Assembly: GCA_902799955.1 (NCBI GenBank) | Contig: CADCCQ010000021.1 | Span: forward strand, 1 to 38,035 | Reading direction: 5' to 3' | Length of the DNA stretch: 38,035 bases | DNA from: an uncultured bacterium | Lineage (GTDB): Bacteria; Verrucomicrobiota; Kiritimatiellia; RFP12; UBA1067 | In this document: piece by piece, positions 1 through 7,136 of the stretch | How the letters are laid out: each line of letters opens with the position of its first letter | Numbering within the stretch: position 1 is the first letter of the stretch | Notes under the pieces: generated by a model | Databases searched by the model: none | What the model was told of the DNA's origin: nothing | Seen by the model: the letters and a program-made list of their open reading frames with translations, nothing else | Position numbers and translations under genes: made by a program

Positions 1-565
1 AGTTGCCGAACTCAATCTGCTGGCTTGCGATTTCGTCATCGCGCTCAACGGACTTAATGTCGCGCTCAACGAACGGCTTGATGGACACGACCGGCACGTC
101 GCACACCTGCAACGATTCAGCAAGCCCGAAGTAGGTGTGGATTTGGTCGAGGTAGTAGGCCGGAACGCCCTCCTCCCAGTCGGAAGGCTCGCCCGTGGTC
201 TTGATTTCGAGAAACCGCTCGGCAAACACGCCGTGCGCGGAGAACGCCCTCTTCTTGCCGTCAGGACACACGAGCCTGTCGATGTGGCCGATGACGTGCC
301 CCTTGCGGAGCATACGGCTGAACCGCTGGACCTTGCGGCCCGTCTCCTGCTCGTACCACTTAGCCAACGGCTCCTCAAGCCACGTGCCGAGGTCGAGGCG
401 CGGCGACGAAGGGGACGGGTCGATGTTGTCTGGCTGTGTCTTGTCTAGCCAGATGGTCACGGCAGTCGCCCAAGGGGACAGCCCCTTGATGGCGGCCATA
501 TCAGAGCCGCCGATTCCTGTTTTGCGTTCACGCAAAAACGCTATTCTGTCTTGTTCGCTTGTCAC
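1..565 (-). CDS. YqaJ-type viral recombination exonuclease, N-terminal part (cut by window start)
   Basis: This is the N-terminal 188 codons of a lambda-exonuclease-like nuclease of the YqaJ family, which resects double-strand ends to feed single-strand annealing recombination. The start is GTG at 565, eight bases after an AAGGAG ribosome site. Visible family features are the IGGSDMAAIKGLSPW box (residues about 18-32), DLGTWLEE (58-65), GHIDR with the metal-binding Asp about 96, the ExK pair LEIKT (E120, K122) and a Gln in the DQIHTYF helix (about 141). The frame runs off position 1. The matching C-terminal piece enters at 38035, so the two are one gene of about 320 residues in a circular genome. 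Neighbours are RusA upstream (via the window end) and a papain-like small protein just upstream at 569-1051. Family call is confident. Confidence 0.92.
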   Translation of the reverse strand, partial: MTSEQDRIAFLRERKTGIGGSDMAAIKGLSPWATAVTIWLDKTQPDNIDPSPSSPRLDLGTWLEEPLAKWYEQETGRKVQRFSRMLRKGHVIGHIDRLVCPDGKKRAFSAHGVFAERFLEIKTTGEPSDWEEGVPAYYLDQIHTYFGLAESLQVCDVPVVSIKPFVERDIKSVERDDEIASQQIEFGN

Positions 566-568
566 GGA

Positions 569-1051
569 TTAACTCCTTGTTGCTTGTGGGTTAGTTTGGC
601 TACGGCGCTCGCCGTAGAAGCTCTTGGATGGCTTGAGCCAGAAGTTGTACACGCACTTGTTCGTGCAATCCCAGATGTCGTAGAACTGGCCGTTGAAAAC
701 GTAGGTGAGATGGTTTCTGACTTGGACGATGATGTGGAAGTTTCTTTGTGCGCCATTCAGGAACTCCCAGAGCGGATACGATGTTCCGTCTGCGTGTTTC
801 GGCATTCTCATTTTCTGGAAATGAAGGACTTCTTCGAGGTACGGGCCAAAGCCCGCCTTCTCGTCGAATACTTCGCCACGCGGGATAAGCCACTCCGTCA
901 TTTCGCGGAGCAGGTCGGCCCACGGTTTGCCCGTGGCCTTGGAGATTGCGCGGATAACGCAGTCTCCCGTTCTCTTGTTGAGCGGGTTGGGATTCCAGTA
1001 CACCCACAGAGGTGTGATTTCCTCCCCGTTGTAGTGTTGCGCCTTTTTCAT
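569..1051 (-). CDS. small phage protein with papain-like Cys-His-Asp pattern
   Basis: A 160-residue protein whose stop lies four bases before the GTG start of the exonuclease, so the two are probably co-translated. The first third has NKRTGDCVIRAISKATGKPW (about 26-45) and the last third has NHLTYVFNGQFYDIWD. A Cys at the start of a helix, then a His in a strand, then an Asp/Trp-Asp turn, is the layout of papain-like and NlpC-type folds seen in small phage proteins. I infer that fold from pattern only. There is no signal peptide, so it would act in the cytoplasm. The start ATG follows GAAAGGAGGCG, a strong ribosome site just after a terminator-like hairpin. Function is unknown; it could be a peptidase, a deamidase or an inactive fold. 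Confidence 0.75.
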   Translation of the reverse strand: MKKAQHYNGEEITPLWVYWNPNPLNKRTGDCVIRAISKATGKPWADLLREMTEWLIPRGEVFDEKAGFGPYLEEVLHFQKMRMPKHADGTSYPLWEFLNGAQRNFHIIVQVRNHLTYVFNGQFYDIWDCTNKCVYNFWLKPSKSFYGERRSQTNPQATRS

Positions 1052-1080
1052 GGGACGCCTCCTTTCGTGTTGTGGGATGA

Positions 1081-1115
1081 AAAGAACTCCCCCGGCCCTT
1101 TCGGGTCGGGGGAGC
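1081..1115 (-). terminator. intrinsic terminator between two minus-strand genes
   Basis: Read on the minus strand, an 8-bp perfect stem (CTCCCCCG at 1115-1108 with CGGGGGAG at 95-88 of the same kilobase) encloses a second small CCC-GAAA-GGG hairpin with a GNRA-type loop, and is followed by TTCTTTT. The next gene's ribosome site follows about 20 bases later, after CATCCCACAAC. Confidence 0.8.
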
Positions 1116-1132
1116 TTGGTCGGGTTGTTGAC

Positions 1133-2137
1133 TTACTTCTTTCCGCGCTTGACCGGGACGGGGAAGGAAGGTGCCTTGCCCTGCGCGGGCTTGGCGGCGG
1201 GTTTGCTGGTCTTGGACGGCCCCTTGCTCTTGGCCTTTTCGCTTTCGGGCTTTTCGGCCTTGGGCTCGGCCTTGGGCTCGGCCTTGGGCTTCGCGTTCTG
1301 CTTTTCGGCGAGCTTTTTAACGTTCGCCTCAATGAGCAGGACTGCCTCGGCCACGTCGGCGTCTTCGATTTTCCCCTTGCCGTTTTCATTCATTGCGCGG
1401 CAGAAGGATTCGATTACGCCCCTCGCGACCGCGACGTATTCCTCGCCGCGCGGCAGGGCCATTATTCTTTTGGCGTGCTGTTCGCGGATGAGGGCTTCGA
1501 GATTCTGCGGGAAAACACCTCGCGGGATTTTCTTCGCTTTCTTCTCGGCCTTAGTCTCGGCAGGTGCGGGGGCGGGTTCCGTCTTCGCGGCCTTCGCGGC
1601 CTCGGATTCGGCCTTCGCCTTTTCCTTCGCGGCTTTTTCCGCCGCTTTGTCGGCTTCGGCTCTGGCTTTCGCCTCGGCTTTCGCCGCCTCTTCCCGTGCC
1701 TTCGCCACTTCCTCTTCCTTCGCGGATTCCATGAAGTAGCTGTCGAGGAGTTTCGCCTCTTCCCGGTTTTCCCACATATAGCAGGACTCGACCTTCCATG
1801 TGAGCCAGTCGAGACGAACGCCTTGGTCTTGGGACTTGTCTAGGCAGTCGCCGTAGCAGGCGACGGGCGGGTTCTGCACGAACGCGAAGCACGGGTTGTT
1901 GGACCCGATTAAGAAGCTCCGCGCCATTACGGAATAATGCTCCGTGAAGTTTTCCGCTTTGAAAACCACCACCCCGTAGATTGGCTCGGGATTGATGCTC
2001 CCGGTCTCTTTGTGCCCTTTATTGTGCAGGGTGAGGATTTGAGCGAGCTCGTCGTATTTCATCACCTGCGCAATGTGAGTGGGCTGTTGGGCGGTGGCCT
2101 TCGTGGAGTTGGGGCCAGTTGCTTTTGCTTTGGGCAT
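1133..2137 (-). CDS. unknown early protein with long Ala/Lys/Glu coiled region
   Basis: A 334-residue protein that I do not recognise, first gene of the minus-strand early transcript from the divergent promoter near 2379-2407. Residues 25-130 look folded (aromatic and Cys rich, for example WENREEAKLLDSYFME). Residues about 135-200 are a charged Ala/Lys/Glu repeat predicted to be helical. Residues 205-270 form a second compact segment, and the Lys/Pro/Ala-rich tail contains a short tandem repeat of KAEP encoded by a 12-bp DNA repeat at about 1256-1291. The tail is basic and could bind nucleic acid. It is placed upstream of the recombination exonuclease, which hints at a role in DNA metabolism, but nothing in the sequence proves this. 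Start ATG follows AGAAAGGCACAAC. Confidence 0.8.
   Translation of the reverse strand: MPKAKATGPNSTKATAQQPTHIAQVMKYDELAQILTLHNKGHKETGSINPEPIYGVVVFKAENFTEHYSVMARSFLIGSNNPCFAFVQNPPVACYGDCLDKSQDQGVRLDWLTWKVESCYMWENREEAKLLDSYFMESAKEEEVAKAREEAAKAEAKARAEADKAAEKAAKEKAKAESEAAKAAKTEPAPAPAETKAEKKAKKIPRGVFPQNLEALIREQHAKRIMALPRGEEYVAVARGVIESFCRAMNENGKGKIEDADVAEAVLLIEANVKKLAEKQNAKPKAEPKAEPKAEKPESEKAKSKGPSKTSKPAAKPAQGKAPSFPVPVKRGKK
1256..1291. repeat. 12-bp tandem repeat inside the KAEP-rich tail
   Basis: Three consecutive copies of a unit like GGCCTTGGGCTC encode the KAEPKAEPKAEP run of the minus-strand protein. It is a low-complexity coding repeat, probably slippage prone. Confidence 0.8.
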
Positions 2138-2378
2138 GTTGTGCCTTTCTGGCGCTTAATGCGCCTTTGTGCGACAATGCGCGCCATTTGGCGCATTATC
2201 GCGGTTTGTAGTCATTGCGGAGCCCCGCACGCGCGGGGGCGCTTTGTGAATGAACATAGCCGCTATTTTCCGCACGAGCGGCCCGCCGTGGCTAGGGGCG
2301 GGGCTGGTAGCGTCTAGGGCATGGCAACGGGCGAGGGGCGGGGCGTCGGTTTATGGCATGGCTTAATTTTCGCCTACT

Positions 2379-2407
2379 ATGATACACAATTCATCTACAA
2401 TTGTCAA
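2379..2407 (-). promoter_or_regulatory. sigma70-like promoter for the minus-strand early genes
   Basis: On the minus strand the -35 is TTGACA (complement of 2402-2407), a perfect consensus, then a 17-base spacer, then -10 TATCAT (complement of 2379-2384), one mismatch from consensus. It faces the gene at 2137, leaving a leader of about 235 bases. Confidence 0.75.
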
Positions 2408-2557
2408 TTAAAATATTTATTATTGTTTAGTATGTTGGTATTGAACATAGTACATAAAATACGCATTTCGCGCGGCGAGGTTTAACGCGGCGCTCAATCG
2501 CGGCACTTCTCGCAGTATGTTTATATTCAATATTCTAAATATATGTAAATATTTTTC

Positions 2558-2594
2558 TTTACAAGTGTATGTGTTTATGATATAGTATTATCAT
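2558..2594 (+). promoter_or_regulatory. sigma70-like early promoter with overlapping operator candidate
   Basis: The -35 is TTTACA (2558-2563), the spacer is 17 bases, and the -10 is TATAGT (2581-2586), preceded by TGA, giving an extended -10. A palindrome ATGATA-N6-TATCAT (2577-2594) covers the -10. The same arrangement sits over the -10 of the repressor promoter at 15579-15594, with 14 of 16 bases identical, so this is a good candidate for a repressor operator. Confidence 0.75.
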
Positions 2595-2756
2595 AATGTT
2601 TTAGCCATGCCGCCGCCCGAAGCCCTGCCCGAAGCCAAGCGCAACTCCTACGGGAGTCCAAGTTATAGCACTTCGTAAAAGCTATGTTCTTTGAAACCGC
2701 CGACCCGCCGAGTGACGGGGAGGCACAGACCACAACCCACCTACAAGGAGTCCATC

Positions 2757-3050
2757 ATGACTTTGACTAAGGAAGAAAAAGAGGTTCTTGAACGTGCGCG
2801 GGAAATCGAAATCCGCCGCTGGGAGGAACAAAGGGCGCGGGAAGACGGCAGACGCCGCCGCCCCGAGTTTGAACTCATCCACGAAGAGGAGGGCTACCGC
2901 ATCTACAGGCGGAACACCCAAATCGTCCAATGGTGGCTGTACTACGGCGAGGAGCTAATCACTACGAGCCAGTACCGCAAGGGCGTTTTCGGCGTCCTGA
3001 ACCACGTTCTGAAACTCAAGAACTTTGCTGAGGCGTTCGCTTCGGCATAA
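2757..3050 (+). CDS. small unknown early protein, first gene of the plus operon
   Basis: A 97-residue protein that starts at the ATG after CAAGGAGTCCATC; an in-frame extension back to 2691 has no ribosome site. The first 40 residues are a highly charged helix (EEKEVLERAREIEIRRWEEQ). The rest is a small aromatic domain containing YRIYRRNTQIVQWWLYYGEE. I do not recognise the family. As the first gene behind the early promoter it should be expressed at once after infection. Confidence 0.75.
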   Translation: MTLTKEEKEVLERAREIEIRRWEEQRAREDGRRRRPEFELIHEEEGYRIYRRNTQIVQWWLYYGEELITTSQYRKGVFGVLNHVLKLKNFAEAFASA

Positions 3051-3068
3051 CCAACAAGGAGTCCAACC

Positions 3069-3167
3069 ATGACTAAGACAACGTTCTTTGAAGCGGCTTT
3101 TCTGGCGCTTCTCTTCTCACTTCCGGTCCTCGGAATTATCGACGTAATAATCGAGGTTCTGCAATAG
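3069..3167 (+). CDS. 32-residue single-pass membrane peptide
   Basis: ATG at 3069 follows CAACAAGGAGTCCAACC, the same strong ribosome site used by its neighbours, and the frame ends in TAG at 3167. The product is MTKTTFFEA followed by a hydrophobic stretch of about 20 residues and an acidic end. It would be a one-pass inner-membrane peptide. It ends six bases before a strong terminator. Function is unknown; short membrane peptides of this kind in early regions can be inhibitors or superinfection factors, which here is only a guess. Confidence 0.65.
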   Translation: MTKTTFFEAAFLALLFSLPVLGIIDVIIEVLQ

Positions 3168-3172
3168 CCACC

Positions 3173-3204
3173 GACCCCGCCCCGACCCGGCGGGGTCTTT
3201 CTTT
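3173..3204 (+). terminator. intrinsic terminator upstream of ardC-like gene
   Basis: A perfect 9-bp stem GACCCCGCC (3173-3181) with GGCGGGGTC (3189-3197), a 7-base loop, then TTTCTTT. The following gene has its ribosome site 25 bases later, after CATCCCACAAC, the same arrangement as at 1081-1052 on the other strand. Confidence 0.85.
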
Positions 3205-3232
3205 CATCCCACAACCGACAAGGAGAAGTCCA

Positions 3233-4081
3233 ATGAAGACCGCAGAACGAGTCACACAGGCGATACTAGACGCCCTCGACAAAGGCGTATGTCCGTGGAA
3301 GATGGAATGGAGAGGCGGGAGGCCGATGTCAATAGACGGCTACCGCTACAGGGGAATCAACAGTTTTCTCCTCTCCATTTCCGACTATGACGATAACCGC
3401 TGGCTGACCGTCCACAAGGCTAACGAGCTAGGCGGAAACGTCAAGAAGGGCGAACACGGCCAACTGGTTATCCTCTGGAAGAAGAGCCAGTACACGAAGG
3501 AAAACCCCGAGACGGGGGAAGAGGAAGTCCACAAGGGCCTCCTCCTTCGCGGCTATACCGTTTTCAATGTGGAGCAATGCGAGGGCCTGCCGGAGCGGTT
3601 CACGAAGTCCACGCCGACCGTGGGCGAGCCGCTTGCCGAGGCTAACGCGATATGGGAGGGGTACGAAGACGGGCCGTCCCTCGACTACAGGGGCGCGCGG
3701 GCCTACTACAGGCCATCGACCGACGAAATCGTCTTACCAAAGCCGGAGCGGTTCAATACCGCCGAGGCATTCTACTCCACCCTCTTCCACGAGGCCATCC
3801 ACTCCACGGGAATCAAAGCGAGGCTAAGCAGGCCAGACTTTGAGAAGCGCGACTACGAATCCTATGGAACTGAGGAACTGGTGGCGGAAATGGGCGCGGC
3901 CATGCTGTGCGCGGAATGCGGAATCCAGTCAACCCTGGAAAACTCCGCCGCGTACTGCAAGGGCTGGGCCGAAGCCATCCGCCAGAACCCCGCCAACATG
4001 ATTATCAAGGTCGCCAGCCAAGCACAGAGGGCTGCCGACTACATCCTCGGCAGACGCGAACAGCCGCGAGACGAGGAATAG
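3233..4081 (+). CDS. ardC: ArdC-like antirestriction protein (ssDNA-binding plus zincin domain)
   Basis: A 282-residue protein of the ArdC family, which is known from conjugative plasmids and phages to protect incoming DNA from restriction. The N-terminal half (about 1-125) fits the ArdC single-stranded-DNA-binding domain: VTQAILDALDKGVCPWKMEW and YRGINSFLLS are typical. The C-terminal half has the zinc metallopeptidase motif HEAIH (186-190) with a downstream EELVAEMGAA helix that can supply the third zinc ligand. Length is normal for the family. ATG at 3233 follows CAAGGAGAAGTCC. Its neighbours, a DUF2958-like gene and later a Lar-like gene, support an anti-restriction island. Confidence 0.92.
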   Translation: MKTAERVTQAILDALDKGVCPWKMEWRGGRPMSIDGYRYRGINSFLLSISDYDDNRWLTVHKANELGGNVKKGEHGQLVILWKKSQYTKENPETGEEEVHKGLLLRGYTVFNVEQCEGLPERFTKSTPTVGEPLAEANAIWEGYEDGPSLDYRGARAYYRPSTDEIVLPKPERFNTAEAFYSTLFHEAIHSTGIKARLSRPDFEKRDYESYGTEELVAEMGAAMLCAECGIQSTLENSAAYCKGWAEAIRQNPANMIIKVASQAQRAADYILGRREQPRDEE

Positions 4082-4096
4082 TCAACCAACTCACAC

Positions 4097-4134
4097 CCTC
4101 CCCCGAGCCGAGTGGCGGAGGGGAGGCGTTCTTT
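4097..4134 (+). terminator. hairpin with T-rich tail after ardC-like gene
   Basis: A 7-bp stem CCTCCCC/GGGGAGG (4097-4103 and 4120-4126) is followed by CGTTCTTTC, then by the CACAACCAAGAAGG leader of the next gene. The stem is weaker and the T run is broken, so it may only reduce readthrough. Confidence 0.55.
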
Positions 4135-4164
4135 CAGCCACACAACCAAGAAGGGAATCCACCC

Positions 4165-4617
4165 ATGACTACTAAGACTGCAACAATAGACGATACCGAG
4201 CCGCTGGAGCTAAGCGAGACGGCGCTCCGCATCCTCCCGACGCATCAGAAGGAATGCCTCGACGAGGTAAGGAGGTTTGAGAGTGTCGCGGAATACAACG
4301 CGCTCGTCCGGGCCGTTGAGACGCAAGCCGCGAACTTCGCCAAAATGCCGAAGCTCTACGCGACCGACGGCAAGCCGAACTCCCAGAGGAAAGTCCTCCT
4401 CCACTACTTTTTCGGAGGTTGCGACTGGTGGCTTCTGGAGCGGAGCGAAGACGGCGCGGAGCTCTACGGGTACTGCAAAATCCACGAAGCCGAGTTTGGC
4501 TACGTCACCCTGCACGAGCTCACGACCACGCGGGTCAATCCCGTTTACGGCATCGAGCTCGACTTCCATTGGAAGCCGCAACCGCTTTCAAGGGTAATCC
4601 ACGCCCTCGCTGAATAG
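4165..4617 (+). CDS. DUF2958-like protein
   Basis: A 150-residue protein resembling DUF2958, a small family that travels with ArdC on plasmids and phages. Matching features are the MPKLYATDGKPN segment, HYFFGGCDWWLLE (about 76-88), the GYCKIHEAEFGYVTLHEL stretch and an ending of the ELDFHWKPQPLS type. The biochemical role of the family is not known to me. The ATG at 4165 follows GAAGGGAATCCACCC; a longer frame from 3907 would overlap the ArdC gene and is out of its frame, so it is discarded. Its place directly behind the ArdC gene is the usual one. Confidence 0.8.
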   Translation: MTTKTATIDDTEPLELSETALRILPTHQKECLDEVRRFESVAEYNALVRAVETQAANFAKMPKLYATDGKPNSQRKVLLHYFFGGCDWWLLERSEDGAELYGYCKIHEAEFGYVTLHELTTTRVNPVYGIELDFHWKPQPLSRVIHALAE

Positions 4618-4639
4618 GAAACCTACCACGAACGGGAAC

Positions 4640-4663
4640 GCCCCTCCTTCTAGGGCGAGGGGC
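4640..4663 (+). other. intergenic hairpin without T tract
   Basis: GCCCCTC (4640-4646) pairs with GAGGGGC (4657-4663) across a 10-base loop. No T run follows, so it is more likely an RNA stability or processing element than a terminator. The next ribosome site is about 15 bases downstream. Confidence 0.5.
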
Positions 4664-4693
4664 ATCCAATTCAACCACGAAAGGAACCACACC

Positions 4694-4972
4694 ATGAACG
4701 ATGACTACTATGACAAGAGGGATGCAGAGAAAGCCGCCGCGCTGTCAAACCTAATCAACGATTATGGCTTCAACGCGCGAGAGGTCGCCAAGCGCATGGC
4801 GAGAGAACATCCCACCCTTGAACAAAACCTCATGCGCTTTTGCGCCGCGTTCATCGAGGAGATGGCCGCAAAGTCCATGTTCGACGCGCGAAACGAGGCG
4901 TCTGTAATGTTCGCGCGCCGCGTGATTGCGGCAACTCCCGACCGCGACCAGCGGTATTTCCCGATTATTTGA
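4694..4972 (+). CDS. small unknown helical protein
   Basis: A 92-residue, mostly helical protein of unknown family. It contains LSNLINDYGFNAREVAKRM and an ending MFARRVIAATPDRDQRYFP. No membrane segment or metal motif is seen. ATG at 4694 follows GAAAGGAACCACACC. Confidence 0.75.
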   Translation: MNDDYYDKRDAEKAAALSNLINDYGFNAREVAKRMAREHPTLEQNLMRFCAAFIEEMAAKSMFDARNEASVMFARRVIAATPDRDQRYFPII

Positions 4973-4986
4973 AAGGAGCACAACGC

Positions 4987-5280
4987 ATGACAAAGTCCGA
5001 ACAAACACTTGTCGGCCTACGGGCCGAGAAGAAGAACCTTGAGGCCGACATACGGAGCATCGAGGCAGATTTGCAACAGGCCGTCCGGCAACAGCGCGTT
5101 TTCCAAGACCGCGAATGCTACGGCGACAACTTCCGGCGAGCGGCGGCGGAGGCCGTCCAGTTCTACACGAACGCGCTGAACGATGCGCGGTTCCGCCTTC
5201 AATACCTGCGTAGCCGCATAGACTACGTCCTCCGGCAACGCGAAGCTGACGCGGCGCTTGTCTCCGCATACGGCTACTGA
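4987..5280 (+). CDS. coiled-coil protein, unknown
   Basis: A 97-residue protein that is helical along most of its length (LRAEKKNLEADIRSIEADLQ, then a second helix ending in LRQREADAALVSAYGY), so a short coiled coil or helical hairpin. It begins 14 bases after the previous stop, behind GAAAGGAGCACAACGC. Function unknown. Confidence 0.75.
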   Translation: MTKSEQTLVGLRAEKKNLEADIRSIEADLQQAVRQQRVFQDRECYGDNFRRAAAEAVQFYTNALNDARFRLQYLRSRIDYVLRQREADAALVSAYGY

Positions 5281-5292
5281 ACCCACCAATCC

Positions 5293-5329
5293 ATGCCGTT
5301 CGCGTCGGCGCGTGTTGACGCGGCGGCAT
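5293..5329 (+). other. intergenic hairpin before a membrane-protein gene
   Basis: ATGCCG (5293-5298) pairs with CGGCAT (5324-5329), and GCGTC (5302-5306) with GACGC (5317-5321), separated by a small internal loop. The next ribosome site AGAAAGGAAACC follows closely, as at the other hairpin boundaries. No T run. Confidence 0.5.
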
Positions 5330-5353
5330 TAACCAGAAAGGAAACCACACGCA

Positions 5354-5524
5354 ATGAAAAGGGCAATCCCCTACTACGCCATCTACGCCGTTTGCGCGGC
5401 GTTCGTATGGCTTTTCCCCGAAACGTGGCTGTCCAGCGACGCCACGTATTACGGCACATACGCCGTCATGTTCGGCGCGGCCGCCGTCCCGTTCCTCCTG
5501 TCGATGAAGGGAGGCGCGGAATGA
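5354..5524 (+). CDS. 56-residue two-pass membrane protein
   Basis: ATG at 5354 follows AGAAAGGAAACCACACGCA. The product has a hydrophobic segment near residues 4-20 (IPYYAIYAVCAAFVWLF), a short polar turn, a second segment near 35-50 (AVMFGAAAVPFLLS), and ends in KGGAE. The last codons are also the ribosome site and overlapping start of the next gene (ATGA). Role unknown. Confidence 0.65.
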   Translation: MKRAIPYYAIYAVCAAFVWLFPETWLSSDATYYGTYAVMFGAAAVPFLLSMKGGAE

Positions 5525-5724
5525 GAATCGTGATTGAAGCTGACGAATCCATCATCGGTGCCGACAGGCCCGGAGAGGAGAGGTTCGTCCTCTGGAACTT
5601 CCGAGGCCAGGTGGAGAGCGCCTATTGCGCGGGGGAAGTGGCCGAGGCCGCCTACCGCGCCGCCATGAAGGTCCTCGAGGAAAGCAACGAGGGAATGGCA
5701 AAGGAGGCGCGGGATGAGCGATAG
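5521..5724 (+). CDS. small unknown early protein
   Basis: A 67-residue protein. Its ATG overlaps the preceding TGA (ATGA) and uses GGAGGCGCGGA as ribosome site. It starts with a strand (MRIVIEADESII) and ends with a charged helix KEARDER, whose codons form the ribosome site of the next gene. No family recognised. Confidence 0.7.
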   Translation: MRIVIEADESIIGADRPGEERFVLWNFRGQVESAYCAGEVAEAAYRAAMKVLEESNEGMAKEARDER

Positions 5725-5908
5725 CGAGGCCGCATTGCGCAAGGCGCTGACGCGCATACTCAAAATCACGTCGCAGGACGGCTTCGGCTGTTGGCGGAAT
5801 CTCTCCGGCCACGACAGGTGCGTCATCAACACAATTTGCATCAGCGCGCTAGCAGAACAACTCGTTCAGAGCCGCCCCGCAGAGGGCAAGGAGGCGCGCG
5901 ATGAATGA
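5714..5908 (+). CDS. small unknown early protein with two Cys
   Basis: A 64-residue protein overlapping the previous gene by 11 bases. It has GFGCWRNLSGHDRCVINTICI in its middle and ends in KEARDE, again encoded by the next gene's ribosome site (GGAGGCGCGCG). Unknown function. Confidence 0.7.
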   Translation: MSDSEAALRKALTRILKITSQDGFGCWRNLSGHDRCVINTICISALAEQLVQSRPAEGKEARDE

Positions 5909-6413
5909 CGAGGCACTAGCCGACATCCTCGCGGAGATGCGCAACCGCGCCGACACGGTTATCGAGGGTCGCGTAATCACCGCTCGCAATTTCGTGCCGC
6001 AGGAGGCTGTAGAGGATTGGGCCGACCGCATCGAAGCGGCGGCGGAGCGGGAGCGCGCGGAGATTGAGGCGGATGCGCTCGCCGTAGGCGGAATCGTGGA
6101 GGCGGCGCGGCAGAAGAAAGTCGGCAATGCCGCCGCGCTCCGCGAGGCGCTGGAGAGGGTTGAGCAATCGTGGCTGGCACGCGGCGAGGACGGCTCGTCG
6201 CTCCATGCCGGAGATACTCTCGGCATTATTTCATCCGCCCTCTCCGCTCCACCCCGGAACTGCGACAAGTTTGCAACGGCGGAAGTGGCGCGGCTGGCAT
6301 TTTGGGACACGCACGAAACCATTTGGGAAGCGTTCAAAAACCGAAGCGGAATGGCATTGTTTTACGAAGTTTTAAATTGGCTCTTCGCCCCGGCGGAAGG
6401 GGGCGCGGAATGA
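5901..6413 (+). CDS. helical early protein with PPRNCD motif
   Basis: A 170-residue protein with a long N-terminal helix rich in Glu and Ala (residues about 35-90). It then carries a SAPPRNCDKFATAEVARLAFW segment near 115-135 and a short hydrophobic end. I have the impression that a PPRNCD-type motif recurs in small proteins of gut phages and mobile elements, but I cannot name the family. It overlaps the previous stop by eight bases and ends in EGGAE, formed by the next gene's ribosome site. Confidence 0.7.
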   Translation: MNDEALADILAEMRNRADTVIEGRVITARNFVPQEAVEDWADRIEAAAERERAEIEADALAVGGIVEAARQKKVGNAAALREALERVEQSWLARGEDGSSLHAGDTLGIISSALSAPPRNCDKFATAEVARLAFWDTHETIWEAFKNRSGMALFYEVLNWLFAPAEGGAE

Positions 6414-6688
6414 AGCTGGCCGAGCCTATCTACATCGAGCGCGTTGACTCTGAAAGGCCCCGCCTCGTATGGGTGAACCCATGTGTCGCATCCATGCAGT
6501 TAGAGCAGTTGCCGATTGTCAAGATTACAGACACCGACCAACTGCTCGACATCTACGGCAAGCTCAACAAGATGCGCATGGATGCCGAGGCAAAGGCGCG
6601 CGAGGCCGAGAGGCGCGCGGAAGAGAGCTGGCGCGAAGTCCAGAGACTCAAGGCCCGTATCAGATATTTGACGGAGGGCGCGGAATGA
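6410..6688 (+). CDS. small protein with C-terminal coiled coil
   Basis: A 92-residue protein. The ATG overlaps the preceding TGA and follows GGGGGCGCGGA. The first half is a small beta-rich segment (IYIERVDSERPRLVWVNP), the second half is a charged helix (RMDAEAKAREAERRAEES). It ends in LTEGAE, encoded by the following ribosome site. Unknown function. Confidence 0.7.
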   Translation: MKLAEPIYIERVDSERPRLVWVNPCVASMQLEQLPIVKITDTDQLLDIYGKLNKMRMDAEAKAREAERRAEESWREVQRLKARIRYLTEGAE

Positions 6689-6942
6689 AGCTCCCCTTGA
6701 AAGACCGCGACACAATCCCGTGGATGTCGCGCCGTGAGATACCGGCCATCAAGGCCGTCTTGAGCGCGTGGAGGAAGCTCCGCCGAAATAAGGTCAACGT
6801 TGAGGCCAGTAGGTTCTATGTGCGCGCCATGCCACTTGAGCAATTATCCGAACATGCCGAATTAAATGCACGTCGCATTGCGGGTTCATTGGAGGAGATC
6901 GCCGCAATCTACGAGCGCCTACGGAAGGAGGCCCGAAGGTGA
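6685..6942 (+). CDS. small basic helical protein
   Basis: An 85-residue basic protein starting at an ATGA overlap. Segments such as WMSRREIPAIKAVLSAWRKL look helical. It ends in KEARR with its stop inside the GTGA overlap with the next gene. Unknown function. Confidence 0.7.
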   Translation: MKLPLKDRDTIPWMSRREIPAIKAVLSAWRKLRRNKVNVEASRFYVRAMPLEQLSEHAELNARRIAGSLEEIAAIYERLRKEARR

Positions 6943-7136
6943 AAGTGATGCGCAAAAGCAACTGCGTCCATTGTGTTCCAGTTCTCCGCTTTATCGGGCA
7001 TATCGGGCGAGGGCGCTGGCGTCCCGGCTGGTCGTGCGTACTCGACGAGTGGGACCCGGCAATAGGCTGTCGCAAGGGCCAATGCTACTACTACCGCCGC
7101 GAGAGGAAAGAAGAGAAGGGGGCAAAGAATGATTGA
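6939..7136 (+). CDS. Cys-rich basic protein
   Basis: A 65-residue protein with a GTG start overlapping the preceding TGA. Four Cys (SNCVHCV near the start, then WSCVLDEW and GCRKGQCYYY) could bind zinc. The C-terminus is very basic. An in-frame ATG at 6948 is an alternative start. Unknown function. Confidence 0.65.
   Translation: MKVMRKSNCVHCVPVLRFIGHIGRGRWRPGWSCVLDEWDPAIGCRKGQCYYYRRERKEEKGAKND

Larger units (their letters stand above)
2138..2756. promoter_or_regulatory. AT-rich divergent intergenic control region
   Basis: About 620 bases without a supportable gene separate the two early operons. The part from 2138 to 2340 is GC-rich and holds several GCGC-containing inverted repeats (around 2155-2205 and 2220-2245), which would lie in the 5' leader of the minus-strand transcript. 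The part from about 2360 to 2600 is strikingly AT-rich against the rest of the genome and carries one promoter per strand. From 2610 to 2756 the plus-strand leader has a direct repeat of GCCCGAAGCC, a small ACTCC-TACG-GGAGT hairpin and an ATAGC/GCTAT hairpin before the ribosome site. The AT-rich block would also suit a replication origin, but I see no iterons that prove it. Confidence 0.7.

Noticed and set aside
551..1843. Long open frame on the plus strand
   Set aside because: It is the reverse of three well-supported minus-strand genes, has leucine/glycine/arginine-rich low-complexity translation and no ribosome site.
2138..2250. Leader peptide of 19-33 codons before the gene at 2137
   Set aside because: Frames with ATG exist on the minus strand but have no ribosome site and run through inverted repeats.
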